Shown here piece by piece: positions 46,687 to 55,900 of a stretch of 64,000 nucleotides of DNA; within the stretch, counting starts at the first letter, position 1, and each line of letters starts with the position of its first letter. The stretch is from assembly GCA_942159475.1 (NCBI GenBank), contig OW804095.1, positions 155,016,536 through 155,080,535 on the forward strand, written 5' to 3'. Under the pieces are notes generated by a model, which searched no databases, was not told the origin of the DNA, and saw nothing but the letters and a program-made list of their open reading frames with translations. Source of the stretch: Sthenelais limicola (lineage: Eukaryota; Annelida; Polychaeta; Phyllodocida; Sigalionidae). The translations under genes and the position numbers were made by a program.

Positions 46687-47503
46687 ACATATATATATAA
46701 GCCTTAGGTTACTCTATAAATTTCAAATTAACCAGTTTTGTTTTGTATCGAACGTAAACAACACCAATTAAGAAAGTAACAAATGAATATGTAAGTAGAA
46801 AATACTATATCTAATATCCATTTATTTAGACCAGTTTTCTATCTGGACCTGAACCAAGTCCTCAACCCGTTTCTTATGTCACTAAGATTTAGGTACTTAT
46901 ACAGCCTTGATTTAACAATCAATGGCGGAATTAGGCTTTTTATGGCTATTTATGAGTGGGGTGTATATTTTAATCAACGATAGAACCAAACTGTCTTAAC
47001 AATCAAACTTGAGCTTTAGAACAAGTTGTTGGTTTCTATAAAAGTAAAAATTGGCACCTTTTTCACAGGTATCGTTACATTAAGAAAAATAAAACATTAA
47101 AATATAGTAGAGTTGGCACCTTTTCTCAGGTATCGCTACACAGATAGAATCAAACTATTCTAGCAGCTTTAACTATTTGTTAAAGCTATCCCATCTGCCT
47201 CTAAACATTGTTTCATTATTGAGGTCTATTTTTCTGATAATTGGAAATAGATATCTGACTTATAATAGGACTGTCTGAAACTAATAAGTTAATCTAGTTT
47301 ATTCAGAGTGGCATATTTAGCAATTTGGCATCATTTAGAACCCTCGATCTATCCTGCCAATTCAGTTTGGTTCATTTTTTCCCCACATGGGGGCATGGCG
47401 TTAGACACCCACTTGATCCCTTTAGCACTCTTACAGAAGATTTACCTTTGTTTTACTTTGTATTTTACAGATATGTTAATCCAAATTAAACTTTATATTT
47501 CAG
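46687..47503. other. End of intron 1
   Basis: AT-rich. GGCACCTTTTTCACAGGTAT and GGCACCTTTTCTCAGGTATC (about 47050 and 47111) are a 60-bp-spaced duplication. The acceptor TATATTTCAG ends at 47503. Confidence 0.5.
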
Positions 47504-47645
47504 CTACTCTGCAAACCTACCTAAGGAAGCATCCAATGCTAGCAATCCCTGATTTGAGCTCCTGGTTTTACATGCTGAAAGATGAATTCAAGCGGGGAGA
47601 AGAATGGCACCTTCAACAAATGCCAGTCTCAAAACCATATCAAAT
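47504..47645 (+). CDS. Sulfotransferase-like gene, left part of the split exon
   Basis: Starts after TATATTTCAG in phase with exon 1. It encodes TLQTYLRKHP and runs to HLQQMPVSKPYQ, and contains S107 at the usual catalytic-base position. It ends at the AAAT duplication, where the MITE introduces an in-frame TGA. Confidence 0.87.
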
Positions 47646-48053
47646 GTGATGTGTTTCAGGAAAATGAGTCATAAGTCGCAAAATTGATATTTTTCAAAGT
47701 GATATATACCCAAAATCTCTTTGTAGGAATGTCCTCATTTTTGGCATGACTAACGCTGGATGAAGTATAAATACATGTACCAAATTGCAAGACAGTGTAT
47801 CAAATATTTTCATGCATTTATAGGGTCATTCTATAGAGTATATTTAGCTACTTTAATAGTAATTGTCCATCCAAAAATATTGAAAACCTTTGTTTCAGAA
47901 ATAAAAATATCAAACTTAAAATATAGAAATACTTATTAGATGCCCTTAATGTTTATATTCATTGGAATCCCCTTGGTCTCATCCTTACGAGAATGTTCAT
48001 ATCACAAAATTCAATTTTTGCGACTTATGACTCATTATCCTGAAACACATCAC
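47646..48053 (+). mobile_element. Family A MITE inserted in a coding exon, AAAT duplication
   Basis: Begins GTGATGTGTTTCAGGAAAAT and ends TTATCCTGAAACACATCAC. AAAT lies at 47642-47645 and 48054-48057. Removing the MITE plus one AAAT (412 bp) rejoins the codons for Q135, M136 and T137 in frame. It has no GT...AG at its borders that would remove exactly this length. Confidence 0.93.
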
Positions 48054-48057
48054 AAAT

Positions 48058-48649
48058 GACTGTTGATTGCTCCTCAGTTTATTTCGATTTCAAACCCTCC
48101 AGAGAACGAATCCTGAAAAAATTTCCGAATGTTAAATTCATTGTGATTGTGAAAGACCCAGTGGACCATCTTATGTCATGGTTTTTGGAAGACAAAAGAC
48201 ATGACAATAGAAGTTTGATTGAGAAAGGGAAAGAATTTGAAAAATTGATGTTCAAAAAAGATGGAACGGTGAACGAAGGTTTCAAACCTGTTCAATTTGC
48301 CAAGTTTGTAACGTCACTTGAAGAGTGGCTAAAACGCATCCCATCAGACAGTATACATGTAATGGATGGGACACAGTTTGCAAAGAACCCTTTACCAGAA
48401 TTAAAACAGCTCGAGAAATTTCTCGGATTGCCTTCTTACTACAAAGAGGATATGTTTGTGTACATGAAAGAGAGGGGATTTTACTGCCTCAAGGAGAAAG
48501 GAGGTTCCCAACAATGTATGTCTAAAGACAAGGGCAGAACACATCCTAAGCTGAGTAAGGTGCATGAAGCTACATTAGTGGCATTCTTTAAACATTATAA
48601 TGAAGGTTTGTTCAGACTCATAGGTAGAAGATTCAAATGGAGGGAGTGA
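48058..48649 (+). CDS. Sulfotransferase-like gene, right part of the split exon
   Basis: Encodes the C-terminal half of the sulfotransferase domain: FIVIVKDPVDHLMSW (PAPS 3'-phosphate site), IHVMDGTQFAKNP, GFYCLKEKGG with a second Cys at 289, and KGRTHP, ending RRFKWRE and TGA. An ATG at 48056, made by the duplicated AAAT and the next G, is in frame but would start inside the domain. Confidence 0.92.
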
Positions 48650-48660
48650 AAACCAATAGC

Positions 48661-49118
48661 AAACAATACCAAGCTGCCTGACCACTGGGCATCCATGTAT
48701 CAAAGAAAATCTCCAAGTTACCAAGCTGTGTAACTGCCTCCCAGACAATCTAAAACATATTGAAACGCCAAACAGGTTCAAATCTGCACAAAAAAACGCC
48801 TAGAGCTATAACACACTGGGCCAAGAGAACTCACACAGAACAAAACACACCACACACAACAACACCACACACCACAGCACACTATACAAGAACAACACAC
48901 GACCAGACAACTGGTGTATGTATGTCGAAAGATATTATCATTTTGCTTTTATTAGCTCCTATTCTAAATTACATTATATAGTCATGCACCTAGATAGGTA
49001 AAACCATCCTAGACACAGTGCCAGGCAGAATATCATTACAGATGCTGTGAGCTTTGGTCTTGACAAATAGTCATGTCTTGCTGTATAAAAAGTTGAATAA
49101 AAAAAATAAATAAAAATG
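48661..49118 (+). mobile_element. Non-LTR retrotransposon 3' fragment
   Basis: About 48710-48805 reads CLPDNLKHIETPNRFKSAQK to a stop, the typical LINE RT C-terminus. About 300 bp of 3' sequence follows, ending in an A-rich tail (GAATAAAAAAAATAAATAAA). It begins within 15 bp of the sulfotransferase stop, so that gene's 3' UTR may lie in it. Confidence 0.65.
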
Positions 49119-49390
49119 TCTCTAATCACTCGATGGAGCTTAGCTGCTTAAATTCCTGTTGCCTCCAACGCCAACTGCCCATGCACCACAACATGTTCAT
49201 ACAGTTACGTGTTCTAGTTGTTGAAATAAACAAAAACCAAGAAAAAAACTCTTTGTTGAAATGCTTTCGTTTTTGGGATGTATAGTATTGCTAGTTACTT
49301 GAGCAATGTTGCAAATTGGGAGACTGTGTATTGAAGATACATGCATGTTTTAGGTTAGCCTAAGGAGTATATTGATTTATTATACCTTTG
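49119..49390. other. Spacer
   Basis: No recognised features. Confidence 0.4.
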
Positions 49391-49495
49391 AGGGAGTTGA
49401 TATGATACGCCCTTAGGCTTAAGCACTGAGCGTCATATCAAAGAGAGCGGGTAATACGGCCGCCGTATTACCTGCTCCCCGCCGTATTACCCGCT
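49391..49495. repeat. Nested palindromes
   Basis: GAGCGGGTAATACGGC (about 49443) is inverted twice (GCCGTATTACCTGCTC about 49460, GCCGTATTACCCGCTC about 49479). To the left, TTGATATGA and TCATATCAA enclose a second stem. Probably the end of a foldback element. Confidence 0.7.
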
Positions 49496-50468
49496 CCTAA
49501 TGAACGAAATAGTCCCAATCGTATTTTTTTATATTTCTATTTAAATAATTCCTTCTGCACAAAAAATACACATAATATTAATCGACCATAGATAAAGGAA
49601 AATAAAGCAGTAACTTATCATCTCTATTTAATTTACCTTATAATCAATCATAGGTGTAGGTAGAAACTAACCACTGCCGCTTGTGAGAGCCAACTAACAA
49701 ATGATCGGTAGACCTTAGTTACGGTATTGAGGCTGTCACTAGGAGCGGCCACGAAAAATTCGGATCAAATAAAGGATCATATAAAGGAAATAAATTAAAA
49801 TCCTTTCATAATTATTGAAGTCTACCCGTTACCAAAGCATTAGTTGAGTTTTTAAAAGATGTAAAGCTGCGAAAAGGCAACAAATTGATTAAAAAACATG
49901 AGCGATTTTCCTGCACAGCACATGTTTTGATTTTGCAAAGCTTAGCTTAGGGCCTAGGCTATAGGTCCACTCGGTAAACCGTCAATCGTTTTCCCAATTT
50001 TCTCTCGAAATAATAAACCTATGAACCTCAAATGAAAAGTTGAATCGAAGAATCATATGTAAAAATGCGATTTTGCTAAAGAATATCAATGATTTAAAGC
50101 TGTGGAATTGATTCGAGGTGCCTATGACTTAGTGTGGCTGACAACAAATGATCGGAGACGTGTTGATGATAGTGACAGGCTCTAGGCCTAGTCGGCGAAA
50201 AACGCCAAGTTCAAACGCAAAAAGTACAAGAATTTGAATATTAAACTGAACGACATTTTAAAAGAAAGTAATTTAAATCATATCCATGTCTTAATAATAG
50301 TAATACACCGAAAATTAATCGAAATAACAATTCAAAATAGAACTACATTCTGCTGGATTTGTTACAACCCGGCAGGCCAACGCGCATTGATATGTACTGA
50401 TTGCAAAGACCCGGAACTATAAACAAGATCCAGGTGGAAGGGGCAGCGTAAACTGCATGTTTTGCCAT
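49496..50468. other. Gene-free spacer
   Basis: AT-rich. AACAAATGATCGG occurs near 49696 and again near 50143. No coding signal was recognised. Confidence 0.4.
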
Positions 50469-50552
50469 CGATCTGTCGTCCCATATTTCCCTTGGGCTAC
50501 GTGATTTTGATCAAAATCACTACGCCCTCGGGAAATATGGGCCGACAGATCG
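50469..50552. repeat. 84-bp near-perfect palindrome
   Basis: CGATCTGTCG and CGACAGATCG lie at the outer edges, with CCATATTTCCC/GGGAAATATGG inside and TTTTGATCAAAA at the centre (50510/50511). Few mismatches. Non-coding, foldback type. Confidence 0.85.
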
Positions 50553-50619
50553 TCCCTCATGCGCTTTTGCCTATGTATTACTTTATCGATGATTAGTTAG
50601 ATGACAGTAACAGCCCAAC

Positions 50620-50758
50620 AAAAGGGGAATAAGGCCATTAGATCCTTCAGTTATGGTCCTTCATTTTGTCTAAGGCTCCCGAAAAAAAGCCTTGGCTTCG
50701 CCTCGGCTTCCTTAGACAAAACTCACGACCATAACCTCAAGATCTAACTGCTTATTAG
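50620..50758. mobile_element. Foldback element, about 139 bp
   Basis: AGTTATGGTC, CATTTTGTCTAAGG and ATTAGATC on the left are inverted on the right (GACCATAAC, CCTTAGACAAAA, GATCTAA), with imperfect arms of about 55 bp. A short loop of CTTGGCTTCGCC type sits between them. Confidence 0.65.
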
Positions 50759-51286
50759 GAACAATTGTGAATGTTTCTTTAATGCATAAACAAAAATACA
50801 GAAGTTCTTATTAGAAGTCCTTAAGTTTATTATCATTTGATTCAGCGTGATCTGATCTTTTTGATAGAATCTCAAAATCTTTCTTTTCCCTGTCTCACAG
50901 TGTATGTTGTCCAGGTACCCAGCAGTATCAATTATTAAAGCACTAAATGTTTTTTTAAAAGAAATTTTATTGCGCAACAGTTTCAGCGAGCTGATAATCT
51001 CATGGTATTCTGTAGGTTGTTTTTCATTATCAATACGGACTATCACTGCCTTTTTCCTGGTGGATGTTCTTTTATTCTAATCTATATTAAAATTTCCAAG
51101 CATTAAGATTTGATTAAACTATACTAGGTGTGGTCTTCTACAGGGGTGAGCGTAGGTGCAGGTGTTAGACTGTCGGGGGAGCCACCTGTACATGATGGTC
51201 GGCATTCCTCTGTGTCCTTCACTGGCGCCACCTGCAGTATAAAACAGAAACCATTGCTTAAGGGTCATAGGGGTCAATGTACTAAA
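50759..51286. other. Spacer with an unrecognised minus-strand ORF
   Basis: Minus ORF 50744-51046 (100 codons, starting MIVRIDNEKQP) has no family I can name. It overlaps a foldback element at its end and is probably not a gene. The rest holds nothing recognisable. Confidence 0.25.
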
Positions 51287-51400
51287 TGTGATGTGTTAGA
51301 GAAAAATGAGTCACAAGTTCCAAAATTGGTATTTTTCAAATGTTTGTTTATCACAAGAATTCTTGCATGTATCAAAGTGTAAGACTGGACTAAATGTATC
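51287..51400 (+). mobile_element. Family A MITE fragment
   Basis: GTGATGTGTTAGAGAAAAAT, GAGTCACAAGTTCCAAAATT and TATTTTTCAAATGTTTGTTT are a diverged left third of family A. Confidence 0.6.
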
Positions 51401-51690
51401 TGAGGTCATCTTGAGCAATATTAAATGTGATATACAGTCTATACTAAGTCAAACTCTAAGAGAGGTTAAGAAAGCCATGTCGAATAACTCTAACCTTAAT
51501 TTGTACCCTGCTTTCAGAGTAAATTCTGTCAGCCCTTTATTGTTGTTACTTTCAGTGTAAATTCCGTCAGGCCTAACTGTTGTTATATTATGTTTTAAAA
51601 GTCATACAACATGGTTTAAGTAATCATATATTTAATTATATTACTTCCTATCTGTTCACTTGTATTTGCCTTATGTAAACTCTGTTAGTA
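51401..51690. other. Spacer
   Basis: AT-rich, with a short duplicated motif (GTAAATTC(T/C)GTCAG at about 51520 and 51558). No gene. Confidence 0.3.
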
Positions 51691-51830
51691 TAGTTCACTT
51701 TTCTACTACCAGGTGGCGACTGGGAGACCTGGATGTTATCCAGAAGTCGAGTTCGCCCATTTGTCTATTCTCCTTATGTATACTTATGTTAAACCCTAGA
51801 CAAATAAAGTATTTTTCAATTCAATTTCAA
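51691..51830 (+). mobile_element. Probable non-LTR retrotransposon 3' tail
   Basis: CAGGTGGCGACTGGGAGACC, then GACAAATAAAGTATTTTTC with (AATTC)-type tail repeats, like 38340-38498. No coding part. Confidence 0.45.
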
Positions 51831-52124
51831 TGAAGGACAATGAACTACAAGCATTTATACATCATCTACTACTATTAAAATTAACTTTAAATGATGAGCC
51901 GGGAAAGGGGGTTTGGGATCTTTCATTGTTAACATGTATTTTGATAATGGTCTGGACAAAATATGTTCGCGTCACCTCTTGTTCTTATAAAGGTAAACAG
52001 TAATTTGTAATCGAACTAATTGGGTTACGTCAGGTAGAACTGCTGAGGCAGAGACTGCTAACCTAATTCTGGAAGATGTAACATTTGAAAGGACCAGAAT
52101 AAAAATACAATATATATAATATGT
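51831..52124. other. Spacer
   Basis: No recognised feature. Confidence 0.3.
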
Positions 52125-52260
52125 AATTACTTCACTAGTGATTGACTCTTAAAAAATATCACTAACTTTATGTTCATGCATATTAAATATAGAAGATTTA
52201 TTAGACCTCCTATTGTTTACCATGTTTAAATATAAAGATATCTCAAAATCCATGATTTTA
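52125..52260 (+). mobile_element. Family A MITE fragment
   Basis: TTACTTCACTAGTGATTGAC, ATTTATTAGACCTCC and TATCTCAAAATCCATGATTT match the right third of family A. The terminal repeat is lost. Confidence 0.55.
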
Positions 52261-52299
52261 ATTAACGTTAATATACAAGAAGTCGAATTGGTCTAGAGA

Positions 52300-52490
52300 A
52301 AATGGCGCCCATGAGCGATGTCAAGTTTTTGCAGGAAAGGATTCGGACAGGACCTCCTAATACCAATGAGGATGTTTTAGAAGCCCTGTAGCTACCACAA
52401 CAGGACAGAATCCTCTACAATTGTGGTCAAATGAATTTTTGATGGGTTGGAAAAGAATGGAACGAAAAGTAGAAAATTATGTTAGCTGAG
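52300..52490 (+). repeat. Dispersed repeat family D, copy 3
   Basis: GCCCATGAGCGATGTCAAG, GGTCAAATGAATTTTT and GGAAAAGAATGGAACGAAAA match the blocks at 303-475 and 21880-22050. Confidence 0.45.
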
Positions 52491-52838
52491 AGTTTAGCTT
52501 TAACATGTGATGAGTTTTATAATTAATATAATTAATATAATATAATGAGTATTACATATAGATAAAACAGCTAAAACAAATCACTGCAAGATGTTTTCAG
52601 TTGAATCGTCTTCACCTTCTTCATAATAATATCATATTTAATAGCAATACTCTGCATGCAGTCAGGGAAATGGGGAGCAAATGACATTCTTATGTTGAAA
52701 ATTCACACCCAGAGAGAAAAAATGAATAAAATATCAACTAAATCAGGGAAATGACAGCGGGGAGGGGGATATGGGTAGTATAGTTACTACTGTAAATAAC
52801 TATAGCTCTATACTGTTACTACTTTAAACAAACTGGTT
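52491..52838. other. Spacer 3' of the K2P gene
   Basis: AT-rich. It may contain the K2P 3' UTR or a further intron. No polyadenylation signal was assigned. Confidence 0.3.
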
Positions 52839-52972
52839 CTATAAATCAAGCTTAACCTTGGATTTCATGCTCTCTAGTCCATCCTTGATTGTGGTGATAA
52901 TTTGAGAGAACCAGGCAAGTCCCAGACAGAGCCAAACAAATCTGGCTAACCTACACCAAGTACCAGTCTGAG
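52839..52972 (-). CDS. K2P exon 4 (M4 and C-terminus)
   Basis: After the acceptor TATTGCAG at 52973 the frame continues in phase 1: QTGTWCRLARF, then the hydrophobic VWLCLGLAWFSQIITTI (M4), then DGLESMKSK and a TAG at 52839-52841. An alternative end is a donor at 52856/52857, which would join a downstream tail exon not identified here. Confidence 0.72.
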
Positions 52973-55900
52973 CTGCAATATATGGTAAATATTATACAGT
53001 AGTGATAGCCTCTGAGTGACCATGGGTTGGAGGGACAGAGGTTGTGAGACAAAGCAGTAGTAGCCCTGTGAGTGACCATGGGTTGGAGTGACAGAGGTAG
53101 TGAGACAAGGCAGTAGTAGCCCTGTGAGTGACCATGGGTTGGAGGGACAGAGGTAGTGAGACAAGGCAATCGTAGCCCTCTGAGTGACCATGGGTTGGAG
53201 GGACAGAGGTAGTGAGACAAGGCAGTAGTAGCCCTGTGAGTGACCATGGGTTGGAGTGACAGAGGTAGTGAGTCAAGGCAATAGTAGCCCTGTGAGTGAC
53301 CATGGGTTGGAGGGACAGAGGTAGTGAGACAAGGCAGTAGCAGCCCTGTGAGTGACCATGGGTTGGAGTGACAGAGGTAGTGAGACAAGGCAGTAGTAGC
53401 CCTGTGAGTGACCATGGGTTGGAGTGACAGAGGTAGTGAGACAAGGCCGCAGTAGCCCTGTGAGTGACCATGGGTTGGAGGGACAGAGGTAGTGAGACAA
53501 GGCAGTAGTAGCCCTGTGAGTGGCCATGGGTTGGAGTGACAGAGGTAGTGAGACAAGGCAGTAGTAGCCCTGTGAGTGGCCATGGGTTGGAGTGACAGAG
53601 GTAGTGAGACAAGGCAGTAGTAGCCCTGTGAGTGACCATGGGTTGGAGTGACAGAGGTAGTGAGACAAGGCAGCAGTAGCCCTGTGAGTGACCATGGGTT
53701 GGAGGGACAGAGGTAGTGAGACAAGGCAATCGTAGCCCTGTGAGTGACCATGGGTTGGAGGGACAGAGGTAGTGAGACAAGGCAGTAGTAGCCCTGTGAG
53801 TGACCATGGGTTGGAGTGACAGAGGTAGTGAGTCAAGGCAATAATAGCCCTGTGAGTGACCATGGGTTGGAGGGACAGAGGTAGTGAGACAAGGCAGTAG
53901 CAGCCCTGTGAGTGACCATGGGTTGGAGTGACAGAGGTAGTGAGACAAGGCAGTAGTAGCCCTGTGAGTGACCATGGGTTGGAGTGACAGAGGTAGTGAG
54001 ACAAGGCAGCAGTAGCCCTGTGAGTGACCATGGGTTGGAGGGACAGAGGTAGTGAGACAAGGCAGTAGTAGCCCTGTGAGTGGCCATGGGTTGGAGTGAC
54101 AGAGGTAGTGAGACAAGGCAGTAGTAGCCCTGTGAGTGGCCATGGGTTGGAGTGACAGAGGTAGTGAGACAAGGCAGTAGTAGCCCTGTGAGTGACCATG
54201 GGTTGGAGTGACAGAGGTAGTGAGACAAGGCAGCAGTAGCCCTGTGAGTGACCATGGGTTGGAGGGACAGAGGTAGTGAGACAAGGCAGTAGTAGCCCTG
54301 TGAGTGACCATGGGTTGGAGTGACAGAGGTAGTGAGACAATTCAGTAGTAGCCCTGTGAGTGACCATGGGTTGGAGTGACAGAGGTAGTGAGACAATTCA
54401 GTAGTAGCCCTATGAGTGACCATGGGTTGGAGTGACAGAGGTAGTGAGACAAGGCAGTAGTAGCCCTGTGAGTGACCATGGGTTGGAGGGACAGAGGTAG
54501 TGAGACAAGGCAGTAGTAGCCCTGTGAGTGACCATGGGTTGGAGTGACAGAGGTAGTGAGACAAGGCAGTAGTAGCCCTATGAGTGACCATGGGTTGGAG
54601 GGACAGAGGTAGTGAGACAAGGCAGTACAGGCGCTGTAGCTGAACATGGGTTGGAGGGACAGAGGCAGTGGGACAAGGCAGTAGTAGCCCTGTGAGTAAC
54701 CATGGGTTGGAGGGACAGAGGCAGTGAGACAAGGCAGTAGTTGCCCTGTGAGTGACTATGGGTTGGAGGGACAGAGGTAGTGAGACAAGGCAGTAGTAGC
54801 CCTGTGAGTGGCCATGGGTTGGAGGGACAGAGGTAGTGAGACAAGGCAGTAGTAGCCCTGTGAGTGATCATGGGTTGGAGTGACAGAGGTAGTGAGACAA
54901 GGCAGTAGTAGCCCTGTGAGTGACCATGGGTTGGAGGGACAGAGGTAGTGAGACAAGGCAGTAGTAGCCCTGTGAGTGGCCATGGGTTGGAGTGACAGAG
55001 GTAGTGAGACAAGGCAGTAGTAGCCCTGTGAGTGGCCATGGGTTGGAGTGACAGAGGTAGTGAGACAAGGCAGTAGTAGCCCTGTGAGTGACCATGGGTT
55101 GGAGGGACAGAGGTAGTGAGACAAGGCAGTAGTAGCCCTGTGAGTGACCATGGGTTGGAGTGACAGAGGTAGTGAGACAATTCAGTAGTAGCCCTGTGAG
55201 TGACCATGGGTTGGAGTGACAGAGGTAGTGAGACAATTCAGTAGTAGCCCTATGAGTGACCATGGGTTGGAGTGACAGAGGTAGTGAGACAAGGCAGTAG
55301 TAGCCCTGTGAGTGACCATGGGTTGGAGGGACAGAGGTAGTGAGACAAGGCAGTAGTAGCCCTGTGAGTGACCATGGGTTGGAGTGACAGAGGTAGTGAG
55401 ACAAGGCAGTAGTAGCCCTATGAGTGACCATGGGTTGGAGGGACAGAGGTAGTGAGACAAGGCAGTACAGGCGCTGTAGCTGAACATGGGTTGGAGGGAC
55501 AGAGGCAGTGGGACAAGGCAGTAGTAGCCCTGTGAGTAACCATGGGTTGGAGGGACAGAGGCAGTGAGACAAGGCAGTAGTTGCCCTGTGAGTGACTATG
55601 GGTTGGAGGGACAGAGGTAGTGAGACAAGGCAGTAGTAGCCCTGTGAGTGGCCATGGGTTGGAGGGACAGAGGTAGTGAGACAAGGCAGTAGTAGCCCTG
55701 TGAGTGACCATGGGTTGGAGTGACAGAGGTAGTGAGACAAGGCAGTAGTAGCCCTGTGAGTGACCATGGGTTGGAGTGACAGAGGTAGTGAGACAAGGCA
55801 GTAGTAGCCCTATGAGTGACCATGGGTTGGAGGGACAGAGGTAGTGAGACAAGGCAGTACAGGCGCTGTAGCTGAACATGGGTTGGAGTGGCAGAGGTAG

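Larger units (their letters stand above)
41570..48649 (+). pseudogene. Heparan-sulfate 3-O-sulfotransferase-like gene, last exon split by a MITE
   Basis: Coding parts at 41570-41834, 47504-47645 and 48058-48649 give 999 nt, 332 residues plus stop, typical for a Golgi type II sulfotransferase that moves sulfate from PAPS to heparan sulfate. A signal anchor lies at about 13-30. The PAPS 5'-phosphosulfate loop is LLGVAKCGT (81-88, K85). The 3'-phosphate site has K168 in IVKDP and S176. A conserved disulfide-type pair is C279 and C289, followed by KGRTHP (294-299). Alignment with the family is gapless across the exon 1/2 junction and across the MITE site. The catalytic glutamate and the lysine after TVE are replaced by S107 and C140, so activity is doubtful. 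A 408-bp family A MITE at 47646-48053 adds a stop and a frame change. Whether the genome allele is dead, or the MITE is spliced out, is unknown. Confidence 0.85.

Noticed and set aside
47646..48053. The exon MITE as a proper introner-type intron
   Set aside because: It has no GT...AG pair at its borders. The only strong nearby acceptor (CTCAG at 48077), combined with the GT at 47646, gives a 432-nt intron that breaks the frame. Not exhaustively tested, so kept only as a possibility in the finding.
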